A stretch of 64,000 nt of DNA. It comes from Pagrus major. Taxonomy: Eukaryota; Chordata; Actinopteri; Spariformes; Sparidae. Positions 45,501 to 56,959 of this stretch are shown here, piece by piece. The position numbers and the translations under genes were made by a program. Each line of letters opens with the position of its first letter. Positions within the stretch are counted from its first letter, which is position 1. Under the pieces are notes generated by a model that saw nothing but the letters and a program-made list of their open reading frames with translations, ran no database searches and was not told where the DNA came from. The stretch is taken from positions 1,559,906 to 1,623,905 of the forward strand of contig NC_133221.1 in assembly GCF_040436345.1 (NCBI RefSeq), given 5' to 3'.

Positions 45501-48500
45501 GACTCAGATTTTATGTAGAAAAAAAAATGTATCTTGATACTTAATAGCAATAATGGAATGAATACTAGTCAGACAAAGAGAAACAAACTCAAATATGCTC
45601 GTTAAATTGAACTCTGCTAGAAGAAAAACTACACTATAGATCGACTGTGAAAGCAGCTTGTTAGAATCCATATTCACATTTATTGTTAGGCAGCGACCTC
45701 TAGTGGCCATAGTAATAAGTCAGGCAACAAAGGAGGAAGTCAGGTGACGAGTATAGTGACAAAATCCGCATAAGCGACACGTCACTAAAAATGCATCGAC
45801 AGCAAAACCATTGTTTTCCTACGCCACGGCGTGCTCGTCTCCTGTGCTGTGCCTCGTGTTTTTTAAACCGTTTTTAGGAGTTGAAATATTCTCCATTTTT
45901 AAGCACAAGGTCGCACAACTTTTTCAGTTAATTATATTTGATTGCACAACCCGCTACACAGCTGCACCACGCTGTTTTGTCCAAAACATGTTTTTCTGAG
46001 GTGTTTTTGAAGCCATTAGTGGCGAGTGAGAACGGGAACTAACACACGGCCTGCATGAGCAGTACTTGTGTGTGGTGTTACATCTTGCTTTTCATTCCAG
46101 CGTCTATGTTAACAGGTTAGAGCAGCACACTGCCGGCGTGAGTAGTGCGTCTCACCTGCGCATCAAGTGAAGCTGCAGCTGTGCTTCATCTAGAGATTCA
46201 GAGTCTCGCCTATTTTTACCACAACATGCGTGAGTTTCTTTTTCAAAAATATACCTGAAGACGACTTGCAGACGGCGTCATATCGACATCATACCAGCGT
46301 TACACTACAGTTTTGATGTCTGTCTTGTTTTTTTCCTGTGCACTCTCTTTCTCTCCCTCCCTCCTCGCAGGGGTTCAGGAAAATCATGTCATCATATTTA
46401 CTGATAATAATAAAACTCCATGTAAACAGAGCACCAGGCAGCAGCCCCCTGTGCAGAAACACTGCCCGTGTGGACACAAGCAGGCAGCGTGTCCCACCTG
46501 TGAGGGAGGAGGACGGGTCGGACGGATGTTTCAAAAAACCCGGAATTTTCAGTTTGTGTCCCGTGTGAAAACAAGAGTCAACGGTGAGTTATTTTAACCT
46601 AGTAATGCTAATTACTTACATCGTGTACATAACGTTACTTAAGTTACATGTGTTTAGTTTGATAAGTAAACTTATTTTCAGGACCTTTTCTAAACCTAAC
46701 CAAGTGTTTGTCTTGTCCAAACCGAATAAAACTATGAGCGTACGACAACATTTGTTTTGGGAGTCAGTGGCAGACGACCTATTCAGTCATTTAGATATCA
46801 GGATGATTTCGTAACTCATCTGTTCAGCATCACTCCAACAAACTGCTTCCACCAGTGTTAAATGTTTGGTTAATTACGGTCAATTGTGATCAAAGTTGTA
46901 ACTTGATTACTTACTTACTGACTTTCCTGGATGTGTGTGTGACGTTTCTATGTGTGCATACAGGATATACAGTATGTTACATTATTTACAAAGTTACAAC
47001 ACTCGATTGGTTTTGGCCAGCTGGCTAACGCTGGTACATTTACAGAAATGTTGATTAATGTGTGTTGTTACTGAAATGAAATGAAATATGACAAAAATGT
47101 TCAATATTTTGCTGATGACACTCAAATCTATGTTTCTGCTGCAGCCAATAACTTAGCAATAGCTTTAAAATATGTAAGAATATGATTATGTTTTATGAGC
47201 GTAAGACACAAGATGTCTGTGCAGAATGTAACTGATCAACCCCCTGATTTGTATGTATTATTGTGCACAACATACAATATTAATAATTGTTGAATAGTGA
47301 CATAAATTAACTGAGTTGTGTCAAAAGATGTAAAATTCATTATTTAATTAATGCTTATTGGCTCAATCATGCCACAACAAGCTGCGTCGGACCTGCTCCA
47401 TCAGGACCCTCTCAATCCCAATTTAACCCTTCGGTATAATTTCATGTAACACTTTATTTTGGTTAATCTGCTCAGCTGACTCAGAACAAGGGCAGTTTCA
47501 ACAGACAACAGACAATCCTCGAGCTTTCTCCTCCAGCTGTCTCCTCCAGCTGTCTATAAAAATTATCACCTGGATGTGGTTTAGAGTCAGTTTGGGAACT
47601 ACTTTATGAAGGTAATCTTCTGGTTTACATGTTTTACATTCAGGATTCAACATGTAAATCAGACAACAACTCTGGAGTGGTTGGACGGTGTATGTTTTAA
47701 CTTTTGATGCAGCAAGGCGAGTGGTTTCCCTCTTTGTTTTGTGCTAAGCTAGGCTAGTCATCCAAATCTCTGTAAGGGATGTACAGAGCTGTTCCTTTAA
47801 CCTTAAAGGAACAGTTCACCCAAAAAGGAAAACTCTGCATCTGAAGTCAACTGCTTGTCGAGGGTGTAAATAACGTCTTTTCAAATCAGTTTGGGATCTC
47901 TGAGACTTCTTGAGACTTGGATGAGCGATTTTTTCTGTTGTTTTTTCCGTTTTAAAACAAGTCCCCAGCTACTTCAGTTAATGACTACCTCCTCCTCCCC
48001 TCATGCTGATGGAAAGTCAGGTGAAGTTTCATAGTCCACAAAACATTTGCAGCAGTGTTGCAGCATTCTGCTAAACAACTGAAGTAGCTGGAGACTTGTT
48101 TTAAAACGGAAAAACACATTTAAAACATCAAATGGCTCCGTACAGCTCGTCCAGTGTAGATCGCCCAGATCGATTTGAAAATATGTCGTTTACACCCTTT
48201 TTAAAGCTGAAATCTTCACTGTAGCTGCTAAGCTAAAAGGGTTAGCGTACACCCTGTCTGAGCTCAACCGCACGTCGAGGGTGTAAATAAAGTTTTTTTT
48301 TTAAAAATCACTTTGAGATCTCGGGGCTGCTGGTGACTTGGACAACAGACGAGCTGTATGGAGCCCTTTTTTACTGTGAAGCTCCAGAAATGTTTTGTGG
48401 ACTATGAAACTTCACCTGAATTTTCATTTTTGGGTGAACTGTTCCTTAAATGTTAAACTTATCAAGTCACATAAACTGTTAAAAGTCCATGTAGATTGAA

Positions 48501-49976
48501 ATGAAAGGATTATTCGGCGTGTTCGAGCATCGACTGATAACCCTGTTGATAGAGACCTTCGACCAGTCAGCTGACATGTTGCAGAGTTACTGTAACAGTG
48601 ACCGTCCCAAATAAAGTGTCACCAATTATCACAGGCATTAGGATTAGTAAAGAGAGTAAATAAAGGTGATTGGATGATTAATTATGATTAGATAATGTTC
48701 CACATGCTCATAAAATCCACTGTACCTTTCGGTTTCCCTGTTGGAGGCAGACGGCAGACACATACAGGTAATGATCACCATATTGTATCAATACATGATG
48801 CGGTTACAGTATCGTTAGCGTGACTGTCTGAGTACATTCACGTTTAAGTCCCCCAGTTCAGCGATGACGTTTTGTTAACATTCAAACAGCTGAGAGAGCT
48901 CACAGTTGGTGCTGTATCATTAATCCTTTAAACAGCTTTTATTGTTGAACTTAACTCATTATTTACTAATGCTGTAAAGTAAAGTTCAAAGCAGGTAATA
49001 GGAATAAGTTTTTTCTGCCAGGTAATAATGTAGTTATATAAATATTCATAATCCATTAAGAAGTGTTTTACTTTCTAATAAACCATTTAAAGAACGAGCA
49101 AAACATTTATAATAACAGTTAATAAAAGCAAAGTGGTAGACAAAGAGTTAAAAAAGCTAAGAAGGGATGTTTCACAACCTGGCAACCCAACACTTAATAT
49201 TGGTTTTAAATTGTGTAAAGCGCAAGTAAATGATTAATTAAAGGAACAGTTCATCCAAAAATGTAAATTCAGTCCTTATCCACAAAACATTTCTGGAGCT
49301 TCACAGTAAAACAGAGTTGCAGCATTCTGCTAAACAACTGAAGCAGCTGGAGATGATTTAAAACAGGAAACAACTGGAAAAACCCAAACAAACAGCGCGT
49401 CCAGGTCTCAAGAAGTCTCCGAGATCCCAAACTGATTTGAAGAGTTGACACCCTTGTTGACACCCTTGTCGAGGGTGTCAACAACATCTTTTCAAATCAG
49501 TTTGGGATCACATCTCGGACTAGATGTTTGGGTTTTTTCAGTTGTTTCTCCGTTTTAAAACAAGTCCCCACATCAGCATGGAGGGAGGAGATGATGACTG
49601 GATCTTTACATTTTTTGGGTGAACTGTTCCTTTAACACCTTTTATAAAGGGTGCCTTATTAGAAAGTGATGACTTTCAATGGACTTGTTCATTAAACCAG
49701 ATGAGTCACGACTTGTATCAGAGACTTCTGATTGGTAGTTAACACTCGGGCCAATCGATCCCACTGCAGAGCGAGGCAGTGTGTCATGAACGTGACCTGC
49801 GTCAGGTGTGTTTGTACCTGTTGAGAGATTTCACCAGAGCGTCGATGGCTTTAGGATCCATCACCTCCTGCAGGAGAGCGATGTCACAGCGAGACACGAT
49901 CTGCACACACAAACAGATTGAAAGCATCAGAGCAACTGTCTTTATACAGTGTGTGTGTGTGTGTGCGTGTGTGTGT

Positions 49977-50016
<40 letters not shown>

Positions 50017-50189
50017 CCTACCCGCAGCAGAGTGTGCATCAGTCTGTAGTTTGAAGATTTCACCTTGTCGAACTTCTGCACATTGAAGGCACAGATCCTG
50101 AGTCCTGACTCTTTAGCTCCTCCCATCGAGAGGGTGATGAAGGAGAAGAAGAGGAGGAGGAGAGGAAGAAGAGGAGAGCGCCACCCCAT
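41199..50189 (-). CDS. dnase1l1l: DNase I-family endonuclease, DNase1-like-1 type, complete, 311 aa
   Basis: Secreted or membrane-anchored Ca/Mg-dependent endonuclease (family role). Coding exons in transcript order: 50022-50189, 49818-49900, 43683-43769, 43250-43347, 43055-43167, 41812-41969, 41466-41562, 41199-41330. All have GT-AG borders with matching phases. Residues 1-24 form a signal peptide (MGWRSPLLPLLLLFFSF). Active-site equivalents: Asn36, Glu68 (LLQEV), His156 (VPLHTEP), Asp190 (GDFHAG), Asp235 (HCAYD), Asp274/His275 (LSDHLP). The Cys195-Cys232 pair matches the DNase I disulfide. The usual GDFNAG reads GDFHAG, so the Asn that helps bind phosphate/metal is His. The last 25 residues (LLLQATPLLILLSVSAVVQS) are hydrophobic, as in DNase1L1, suggesting a GPI-anchor signal. 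The symbol is the best guess among fish paralogues; dnase1l1 is the alternative. The 5' UTR splices in at 50196. Five splice sites abut microsatellites. Confidence 0.88.
41376..42016. repeat. Microsatellites packed around exons 6 and 7 of the DNase gene
   Basis: (CAGA)n at 41379-41460 next to the exon 7 donor; (CA)n at 41567-41610 next to the exon 7 acceptor; (CA)n with CATG/CATA breaks at 41723-41811 touching the exon 6 donor; (CA)n at 41972-42016 touching the exon 6 acceptor. On the coding strand the donor continues as GTGTGTGTGTG and the acceptors read TGTGTGTG...CAG with no pyrimidine tract. Confidence 0.95.
43449..43620. repeat. Fragment of the TTAA / AGGAACAG MITE family in DNase intron 3
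   Basis: Contains AAATTGATTTGAAAAGATGT followed by a decayed GTCCTCAGCTACTTCAGTTG stretch, both found inside the complete elements at 47803-48449 and 49238-49635. The termini are missing. It sits in the intron between exons 3 and 4, close to the exon 3 donor. Confidence 0.5.
43770..47800. other. DNase gene intron 3 (distal part): dispersed repeats, no exon seen
   Basis: Part of the 5.9-kb intron between exons 2 and 3. It holds the hairpin at 44604-44690, a DNA-element fragment at about 45028-45100 related to 2115-2175, and otherwise unique DNA. Open frames at 44328-44624, 46289-46534 and 46313-46597 lack recognisable domains. Confidence 0.5.
44604..44690. repeat. Inverted repeat (hairpin) with CGTCAAATACCGACG arms
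   Basis: The left arm 44612-44633 (CCTGACTCGTCAAATACCGACG) pairs with the right arm 44661-44682 (CGTCGGTATTCGACGAATCGGG), four mismatches, around a 27-base loop. The sequence just before it (AAAGTTGATTTTTGAGTCTG) resembles the beginning of the repeat at base 1 and 33640-33690. Confidence 0.75.
47803..48449. mobile_element. Palindromic MITE flanked by TTAA (copy in DNase intron 3)
   Basis: TTAA then AGGAACAGTTCACCCAAAAA at the left end, and TTTTTGGGTGAACTGTTCC then TTAA at the right. The interior is largely self-complementary (GTCGAGGGTGTAAATAACGT, GTTTTAAAACGGAAAAA, TTGTGGACTATGAAACTTC and their inverses). TTAA flanks point to a piggyBac-type mobiliser, by inference. A second copy of a right-hand end (CTGTTCCTTTAA) sits immediately to the left at 47789-47800, hinting at a tandem or nested insertion. 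Confidence 0.8.
49238..49635. mobile_element. Palindromic MITE flanked by TTAA (second complete copy)
   Basis: TTAA-AGGAACAGTTCATCCAAAAA at the left and TTTTTTGGGTGAACTGTTCC-TTTAA at the right. It is shorter than the copy at 47803-48449 and is nearly one long palindrome centred near 49455, where GACACCCTTGT is tandemly doubled next to the inverse CGAGGGTGTC. It lies in DNase intron 3, 183 bases from the exon 2 donor. Confidence 0.85.
49901..50021 (-). promoter_or_regulatory. dnase1l1l: DNase gene intron 1: (AC)n at the 5' splice site, GT repeat at the 3' splice site
   Basis: The intron is 121 bases. On the coding strand it begins GTAGG, then about 68 bases of (AC)n with a few GC breaks (49949-50016), then a 33-base spacer and TGTTTGTGTGTGCAG. 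The 3' GT run is short, about 12 bases, but complementary to the AC tract and directly at the acceptor, and no polypyrimidine tract is present. This is the same layout as mrgbp intron 2, so RNA bridging of the splice sites is plausible. Confidence 0.5.
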
Positions 50190-50196
50190 GGTTGGA

Positions 50197-51755
50197 CTGA
50201 GGAGAAGAGAAGCGACACAAAATATCCATGTTGTTATCTCTTTGTTGTTCATTCAAACTTCAGAGCTGTTCTGCTCGGGAGGACAACATCTTTAAACTTT
50301 TCTGATTCCAGAAATGTCTCAAAAGCTTCATGTTTAATTAGAAGAAACAAATCAAACAGATCTGTTTTACACCCACGACTTTAAATTGAAATGTTTTATC
50401 TTTTAGCAAACAGACTGTCAAACCTGAAACCTCCAAACGCACAACTGCAGCTGGAACAGCTGGTGCAAAGTTAAGACTAAAGGAGAAATACTTCCTGCTG
50501 ATACCAACAGACTTCAGCACACAAGAGAAAGAAAATCCAGCTCTTCTCTGCAGCAGAGTCAACAGAAGGCTCACAGACGTTATAATGGCTGTGAGAGCTG
50601 TTTTGTGTGTCGGTCGACTCCTCCCAGTTGTTTTTGTGTTTAGCAAAATATGCCACAAGAGAATTTGAAAAAAAATAAAATGTAGAGAAACCTGTTTGCA
50701 GTGTTTGTGATATGTGAAGGGAAATGCAATAAAGACCAATAACTAGAATAAGAATGGAAAAAGGATATAAAACAGGCGTGGACAAGATTTTTGCCCTGGA
50801 GGGCAAAAACTTGAAGTGAAAGGTCCAGTGTTTGGTTTGTCCGTTCTGGGCTGCTGTAGACACTGACTGAGAAGCTCATTCAACAGTTTGTAGTTTCTGG
50901 TGATTTTGAACTAATAGAAAACTAATTATATGTTGAATATACTTGTTTATTTTCTGCCAATGGGTTCATACATCCTGCACACCGGACCTTTAACGGTGGA
51001 CCACAGGCCAAAAGCAAACACATTTTTATTTTATTGTTTAAGATGTTAAAATGTTCCCTTCACTGACCTCCTGAACACTGATTGCTCAGATTATGAACAA
51101 TAATTAAAAATTAGGGATCCTACATAATTAAAGAGAAGGAGCGCACCAACTTTGGGCAGCCCTGTTCTGAAGGACACAAATCAAAAGATAAAGAGTAATA
51201 CATATGTAAAAGTATTAAAATGATTAATTAACATTCACCTGGAGTGAAGGTGGGATGTGTAATTTCTCAGTATAACTTTAAAATGTCCTGATTCACGGCG
51301 AGGAGGCTGGAAACAATCTGTCCTCTGGATTCAGGGACTGAAGCAGGAACAACACCACAGCAGCAGATAAAGGAGGGAAACGTTTTTCAGTTTTTACAAC
51401 CAAGAATCAGAGCAGGAGGATTTAAATATTAACCTCTTTAACCGCTGCTGAACTTTAACAGCTTTAAACAAACAGAGTGCGACTGTGTGACAAGTGGAGT
51501 GGTTCGACTGGTCTGATGGACGAGTGAGAGCATGTTCAGACCTGAGACAGACAGAGAGACAGAGACAAGCCAGCTGTTCATGAGGCCCTTTGACGACAAC
51601 CCAGCATCTCTGAGAGCCTGAGGACGACAACACCAACTGAATCAGACCGACCACATTATAACAAACAGAAATATGTATTATGTACAGAATTACCTGACCA
51701 CAATAAAAACTCCTACATGAAGAAAAGCTTTGACTCTGAACAGACTCCGTGAACA
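50197..51755. other. DNA upstream of the DNase start exon; part of its 5' intron
   Basis: A splice acceptor (CTTCTCCTCAG, ending at 50197) precedes the start exon, so the transcript begins farther right. Between here and the candidate 5' exon near 56243 I recognise no coding exon. Open frames at 50338-50863 have no supported similarity. Confidence 0.45.
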
Positions 51756-51759
51756 AAGT

Positions 51760-52201
51760 ACAAATACTCTGTTCCTGTACTTCAGTACATGTTTCAGGTA
51801 TCTGTCCTGTACCTGAGTATCTCTGAGACTTTCCCTCTCTACATCTGAACACAAACATCTGAACTTTCTCCTCCTCACAGCTTCAAACAGCCTCGTTACT
51901 TTAGTTTGATGCATTTGAGGTGAATTATGGATTATTGTTATTTCCCAACATCACCAGACTGATGTCGACCTATCAGAGCACATCACGCACGGCAGACGCA
52001 GCGAGACGAAACAAAGACGTAAAAGACGTAAACAGACAGAGAGGGAGGCTGAATGGGGAGAAAAGGCGTGTTAGTGTCTTGTATCTGCAGAGAGTTTCTT
52101 ATTTTCTCTCTTTGTTGCTGCTCGGGACGCTTTACCAACCCAACATGTGGCTGTTTGACGTCCTGGGAATGAGACTCAACTATCAACTATCTTTGTGGTG
52201 C
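51760..52201. repeat. Interspersed repeat, copy B (inverse of 1-455)
   Basis: Reverse complement of the block at the window start, with matching sequence from CATGTGGCTGTTTGACGTCC through GTACTTCAGTACATGTTTCA. The outer border near 52201 is followed by unrelated DNA, which gives one true end of the family. Confidence 0.75.
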
Positions 52202-52319
52202 GTTCAGGAACAGCTGGGACAAATCCTACTGACTCTACCTTTAACTTTAATAGTCTTTGAATTATATTAATATGACGTGAGCTTCAGTTAGCTTTGACCA
52301 CAAATGTCCTTCAGAGGGA

Positions 52320-52925
52320 GACTTTTTACTCTGATACTCTGAGTACATGTCAGAGCCTGTACTCGATTACTTTTACTGGAGTAAACAAGTTGAATCAGTA
52401 CTTCTACTTTTACCAGAGTCTGTTTTTACACGAGTATCTGAACTTCTGCTGGAGGAGAGGGTGTTTGGACTGTTGACTCGTTGTAATAATGAGACAAGAT
52501 ATTGTGTGAAAATATTACTTTGGTAAAAGTTAAAGTCACCTTTATGAATAGTACTCGAGTTAAAGTCTTAAAGTATCTGATATTAAATGTATTTATTATC
52601 TTCAGTAAAATAAACATACATCTACATGTATGTATAAACTGTATACTACGGGTCAACTGATTATCAGATCTGATATTCAGCATTTATCTGATTATCAGAA
52701 CCAGATCAAAACCAAACCATGCTAATCAGCTTGTAATCTACAAAGTAATTAGTAACTGAAGTTATCAAATAAATGTAATGGAGTAAAAAGTACAATATTT
52801 ACCTCCAAAACGTAAAGGAGTGGAAGAATAAAGTAACAGAAAATAGAAATACTCAAATAAACTAGCAGTAAATTGCACTTAATACAGTACTCGAGTATAA
52901 GTACTTAGTTACATTCCATCACTGC
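52320..52925. repeat. MITE-like repeat, GTACTTAGTTAC family
   Basis: Shares with 13590-14325 the phrases AAAGTCTTAAAGTATCTGAT, AGTAATTAGTAACTGAAGTT, AGTACAATATTTACCT and the terminal AAGTACTTAGTTACATTCCA followed by TCACTG. Non-coding. Confidence 0.65.
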
Positions 52926-52989
52926 AAACACCACATGAGGGCAGATGTGATAACAAACATTCCTGCAGCAGACGGCAGTAAAACATGCC

Positions 52990-53080
<91 letters not shown>
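52990..53080. repeat. Long (CA)n microsatellite, about 45 units
   Basis: Uninterrupted CA dinucleotides over about 90 bases, the longest pure tract in the window. Cys-Val and Thr-His open frames across it are artefacts. Confidence 0.98.
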
Positions 53081-53504
53081 CCCCTCCCAGGCCTGGAGGT
53101 GGAGGGACCAGTCGAGTGACTTCTGCTCAAACACTCCCTGTACACACTGGATGCCTTCACATAAACTGTAACAGTGTGCAGGAGACACGACGTCTTAACT
53201 TTAACGTGCTGTATGTTCATGTGCTCCATAATGTAACACAACATGATGTGGTGCTTGATCAGACCGAGTCAGATTTTAATCCTCTGCGTTGTGTAAAACA
53301 GGAAATAAAACTGTACCGTCACTGCTCGAGCGTCCGGTCGTTACAACACAGTGAACCTCCTCGTGTCACAGTCCTGACTGCAGGACCGTGAAAGCAGAAC
53401 TTGTACAAATACTCTGTTACAAGTAAAAGTCCTGCGTTCAAAATGTCATTTAAACTAACAGCTGACAACTCTTTCACCTCAACGTCTCTCTGTAAGGAGA
53501 TACT

Positions 53505-53552
53505 GATGTCACAGTGTGATGTCACAGTGTGATGTCACAGTGTGATGTCACA
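53505..53552. repeat. 13-bp tandem repeat GATGTCACAGTGT
   Basis: Three full units from 53505 followed by a partial one (GATGTCACA). TGATGTCA is close to a CRE half-palindrome, but nothing else here indicates regulation. Confidence 0.9.
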
Positions 53553-53813
53553 ACATCCACGTGTAGATTAGTTCCCTATAAACCTCACCTTCACTGAGAT
53601 TTGGCCACCGGGACAGATTATTCCGGCAAAAATAAATATTTCTGACTTTGAATTATGACCCGATTAATATTGTAAATGTTAAAAATTCTGAGTTTGAATT
53701 TCTTCTCCAAAACTACACACTTCTCCTTTAGGTTAGAAGACTGAGAAGAGACAGACTTTAAAAAGAATTTTCCCAGAAACTATAAATTAATACTTAAGTG
53801 GACTAAATGAGAA

Positions 53814-54004
53814 ATGGACTCACACACACATTCACACACTGAAGGCGTGGCTGCCATGCAAGGTACCAACTGCTCATCAGGAGCTATTTGGGGTTCAGTA
53901 TCTTGCTCAAGGACACTTCAACGTGCAGCTGGGGGAGCCAGGGATTCGAACCAGCGACCTACCGATGACTAGACGACCCGCTCTACCTCCTGAGCTACAG
54001 CCAC
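53814..54004 (-). mobile_element. tRNA-derived SINE with intact A and B boxes
   Basis: On the minus strand it starts at 54004 with GTGGCTGTAGCTCAGGAGGT (A-box region TAGCTCAGGAGGTAGAGC) and has a perfect B box GGTTCGAATCC at 53942-53952, spaced as in a tRNA. The body follows with GTGTCCTTGAGCAAGATACT and ends in a TGTGTGAATGTGTGTGTGAG-type tail. The head resembles a tRNA but lacks a credible anticodon stem and 3' acceptor pairing, so I call it a SINE rather than a tRNA gene. Confidence 0.8.
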
Positions 54005-56240
54005 TTAGTACTTATCACCATCTCTCCCCATTCTTCACTTAAACAGGCCACAAAATGTGAAACAATAAACCCGTCTGATCCCTAAATCCCCTCTGAATGG
54101 GAGGAGGCCATCACGAACACGAACAGTCACGGTGACGTCAGCCAGCAGAAACTGGACGTGTCTGAGAACACGAGGTGGGACCGTTCACATATACACCATC
54201 TGACATGAGTCACCTACACCTGAACCACCGGTTCACACAGGTCCTGTGACCCGGTGTGGTCAGTGTCTCATTGTGAAGTGAGGTCGGCGTGAGACCGAAC
54301 AAACCACAACAACAAAGCAAAAAGTGAAAAGAAGAAGAGAAACTCATTGACTTGTTGATCTCAACATGCACAGGACTCTGTAGTCGTGTCCCTCAGTGAT
54401 CAGTGTGTTTATGGTTTCAAACAGGCAGATTATAGAGAAGATATTCTGGATGATTAATCCTACACACACAGAAAGTGGTGCACAGATACGTTATGTGTGT
54501 CGACGACTGTCAGATGGACATTTCATGCAGGCGGTCCACGACGCCAGACGGATATTTGGAGGGCATTTTGATCCATTTAAGTTGGAGTACCATGTCCCAG
54601 GTATCCTTGTACCTCACTGTCATTTTCACATATCGCAACATAAATTCAAAATGGCGGTTTGAAGGGGAGGTGCACTATAAATCATTTTATTCTCAGAAAA
54701 CCAGACAGATAAAAAAAATATATTATTGTACTTGAGAAGTTGTAAAAAATACTAATACGATTTTTACGCACATTTTTCTCTGTGACTCCAGCGGACATTA
54801 TGCACCAAAGGGTTTATTCTGCATATGTATGCCTTTTTGTATTTTTTTGTGATACATTTTACAGTTGAATATTGTTATTAAACAGTAATAATCAATACTC
54901 TTCAGAGTCTATCAACATTTATGCTCATTTTTATCTAAATATGGGTCCGAAAGGCAGAATATTGCTGCTTAACGTCAGCTGAGTGAACAGACGTAGAAGA
55001 AAAACATTATTAAACTCTGGATAAATGTTTTTCCAACATCCTGTCTGGTCTTCTGAGAATAAAAGGATTTACAGTTATTCCCGAATCACTTTTTATACTG
55101 TTGGTGCTCGGTGACCACTGCAGTGGACATTTATGCAACTCTTTCAAAATAAAATACACCGAATAAAGTAATTGGCAGGATTTTTCACTTGTTTGGAGTA
55201 AAAATAAACATTTAGAAAAATGTTTCCTTGTGATTTAATAATTCATGCATGAAATGGTTTAACAATCCCACCACTGCATCTTCCCACCATCCAATCACAG
55301 CATCTTTCTCTCCCAGTTTAAACATTTGTGAATGACCCGGCACATCCTGTCTGAACAGGAAACACAGCAGCAGTTCGTCTGTGACACGTTAACTTTGCTC
55401 TGAATGTGTCGGTTGTTGAGGCCAAACTGAAATATTCAGTCACCAATTAACAAGGAAACAAGTTGGTCTCTAACACCGGGTGACTTCAGACATGAAGAAT
55501 GACCAGGCTTTAAAGTCTGTTTTGGATATTTAGTCTTCATCCCTGAAAATCCTCTTAACAATCTTCATGTATTTAAACTGACAACAGGTTTTCAGAGCTG
55601 CACCATCACGTGACACAACAGTTTCTGGATGTGTTGCACAACAATTTCAAACTGACAATATGACCTTTACAAATCTGAGAACTTAAAACAACAAAAGAGA
55701 GTTTTTAAAAAGGCTTTGCTTCTTAAACTCTGCTGGACTTCATCTTAGACATTTGTCACCATTCCAATATTTTATAGACCAAAGAGTCAATCAATCAATC
55801 AATCAAGAAAACAATCTGCAGATTAATTAATAATGAAATGAATTGTTAGTTTGAACTCCACTCAACTTTCAACAACTTTAGTTTGCACTAATACCAAATG
55901 TCCGGCTGACTTGAGTAGAAATGTGTATAAAAGTACGCAGAATGTTTCTACAATAATAAAGACTGAAAACTTCTGAATGTAGATTAAAAAAAACGGATTA
56001 TTGAGAGTTTACAGGTGAGTGAAGGCGTGAAAACAAGACTCACAGGTGACAAGAGAACATCCATGTTACACAGAACAAACACACCTTGATCTGGGTCACA
56101 CACAGACACACGCTCCACCCTCCGGCCTCAAAACCGCCTCTGAATACTTTTAAACGCTTCAAACCAGCACACACTGAGACCACCCAGCACCTGCTACTGG
56201 TCCAGTCCCAGCACACAGTCCTGGTGGTACTGGTTTTCTT
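54005..56240. other. Intergenic DNA, no gene seen
   Basis: Unique AT-rich DNA. The open frame at 54396-54662 has no recognised domain. (AATC)n occurs at about 55790-55804. Confidence 0.45.
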
Positions 56241-56242
56241 AC

Positions 56243-56340
56243 CTGTTCAGGTGAGCGGAGGGTTGACCGTGTGTTCACCGCTGAAACTCTGCTGAAAGTT
56301 CCTGCTGCTGCTGCAGGGTGGAGGCTCATTACCTGCTGCG
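56243..56340 (-). other. Candidate non-coding first exon of the DNase gene
   Basis: The start exon at 50022-50196 needs an upstream 5' UTR exon. On the minus strand, CTGAACAG|GTAAGAAAA at 56250-56235 is a near-consensus donor preceded by moderately GC-rich DNA. The right border is arbitrary. Other donors could serve. Confidence 0.25.
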
Positions 56341-56959
56341 AGTGATGTCACCTGAACTACTACCTGGTTGTCGGGTTGGCCACGCCCCTCCTATACTGCT
56401 GCATTCAAGGCCTGTGGGAGAGACAACACAGCTCTCAGAGGCTTTCTGTCAGGTGAGTAAATACAGAAGAAGAAGGTACATCGTGAATCCCTCTGGAGGA
56501 GGTGAGGCAGAAGTCAGGATTTGGACCGTTGAGGACATCAAGAAAGAAACATGATACAAAAGAAACAATTAATATTTGTCATCTATCATCACATAATGCG
56601 GCTCTTGTATTGGTCGGAGTGGAAGAACAGGATGACGTCTGGTCGATCAACATTTTTACACGTCACTGAGCTCCAGTTTGAACATGTCTGACAAAAAACC
56701 CCACAAGATTTCATTTCATACTGTGAACAGTGCAAAAGTTATATTTGTTCTAATTAGTAAAAAAAAATGCCACTACAGCTTTTTTATATATATTTTAGGT
56801 AAACAGTGATTAATGGTCCACTCGTTTTCATATCAGTTAAAAAATGTAAATCAAGAGTAAGTATATGTTTCTGACACCAGGCTGTCCTGTGACCACTTCA
56901 CAGTGTCTGAGTTTAATTTTGTGGATTAATTCAGATATTTTCATCCCAGTGACATGACC

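Noticed and set aside
46289-46597. Cys/His-containing frame (CPCGHKQAACPTCEGGG) inside DNase intron 3
   Set aside because: The Cys pattern looked zinc-finger-like, but the frame is short, has no flanking exon and shows no match to a known finger spacing.
53930-54004. tRNA gene on the minus strand
   Set aside because: The A and B boxes are good, but the anticodon arm and acceptor stem do not pair convincingly and the sequence continues into a SINE body.
54396-54735. Overlapping 86-88-codon frames
   Set aside because: No recognisable domain, no splice sites with coding context, and both frames are AT-rich chance openings.
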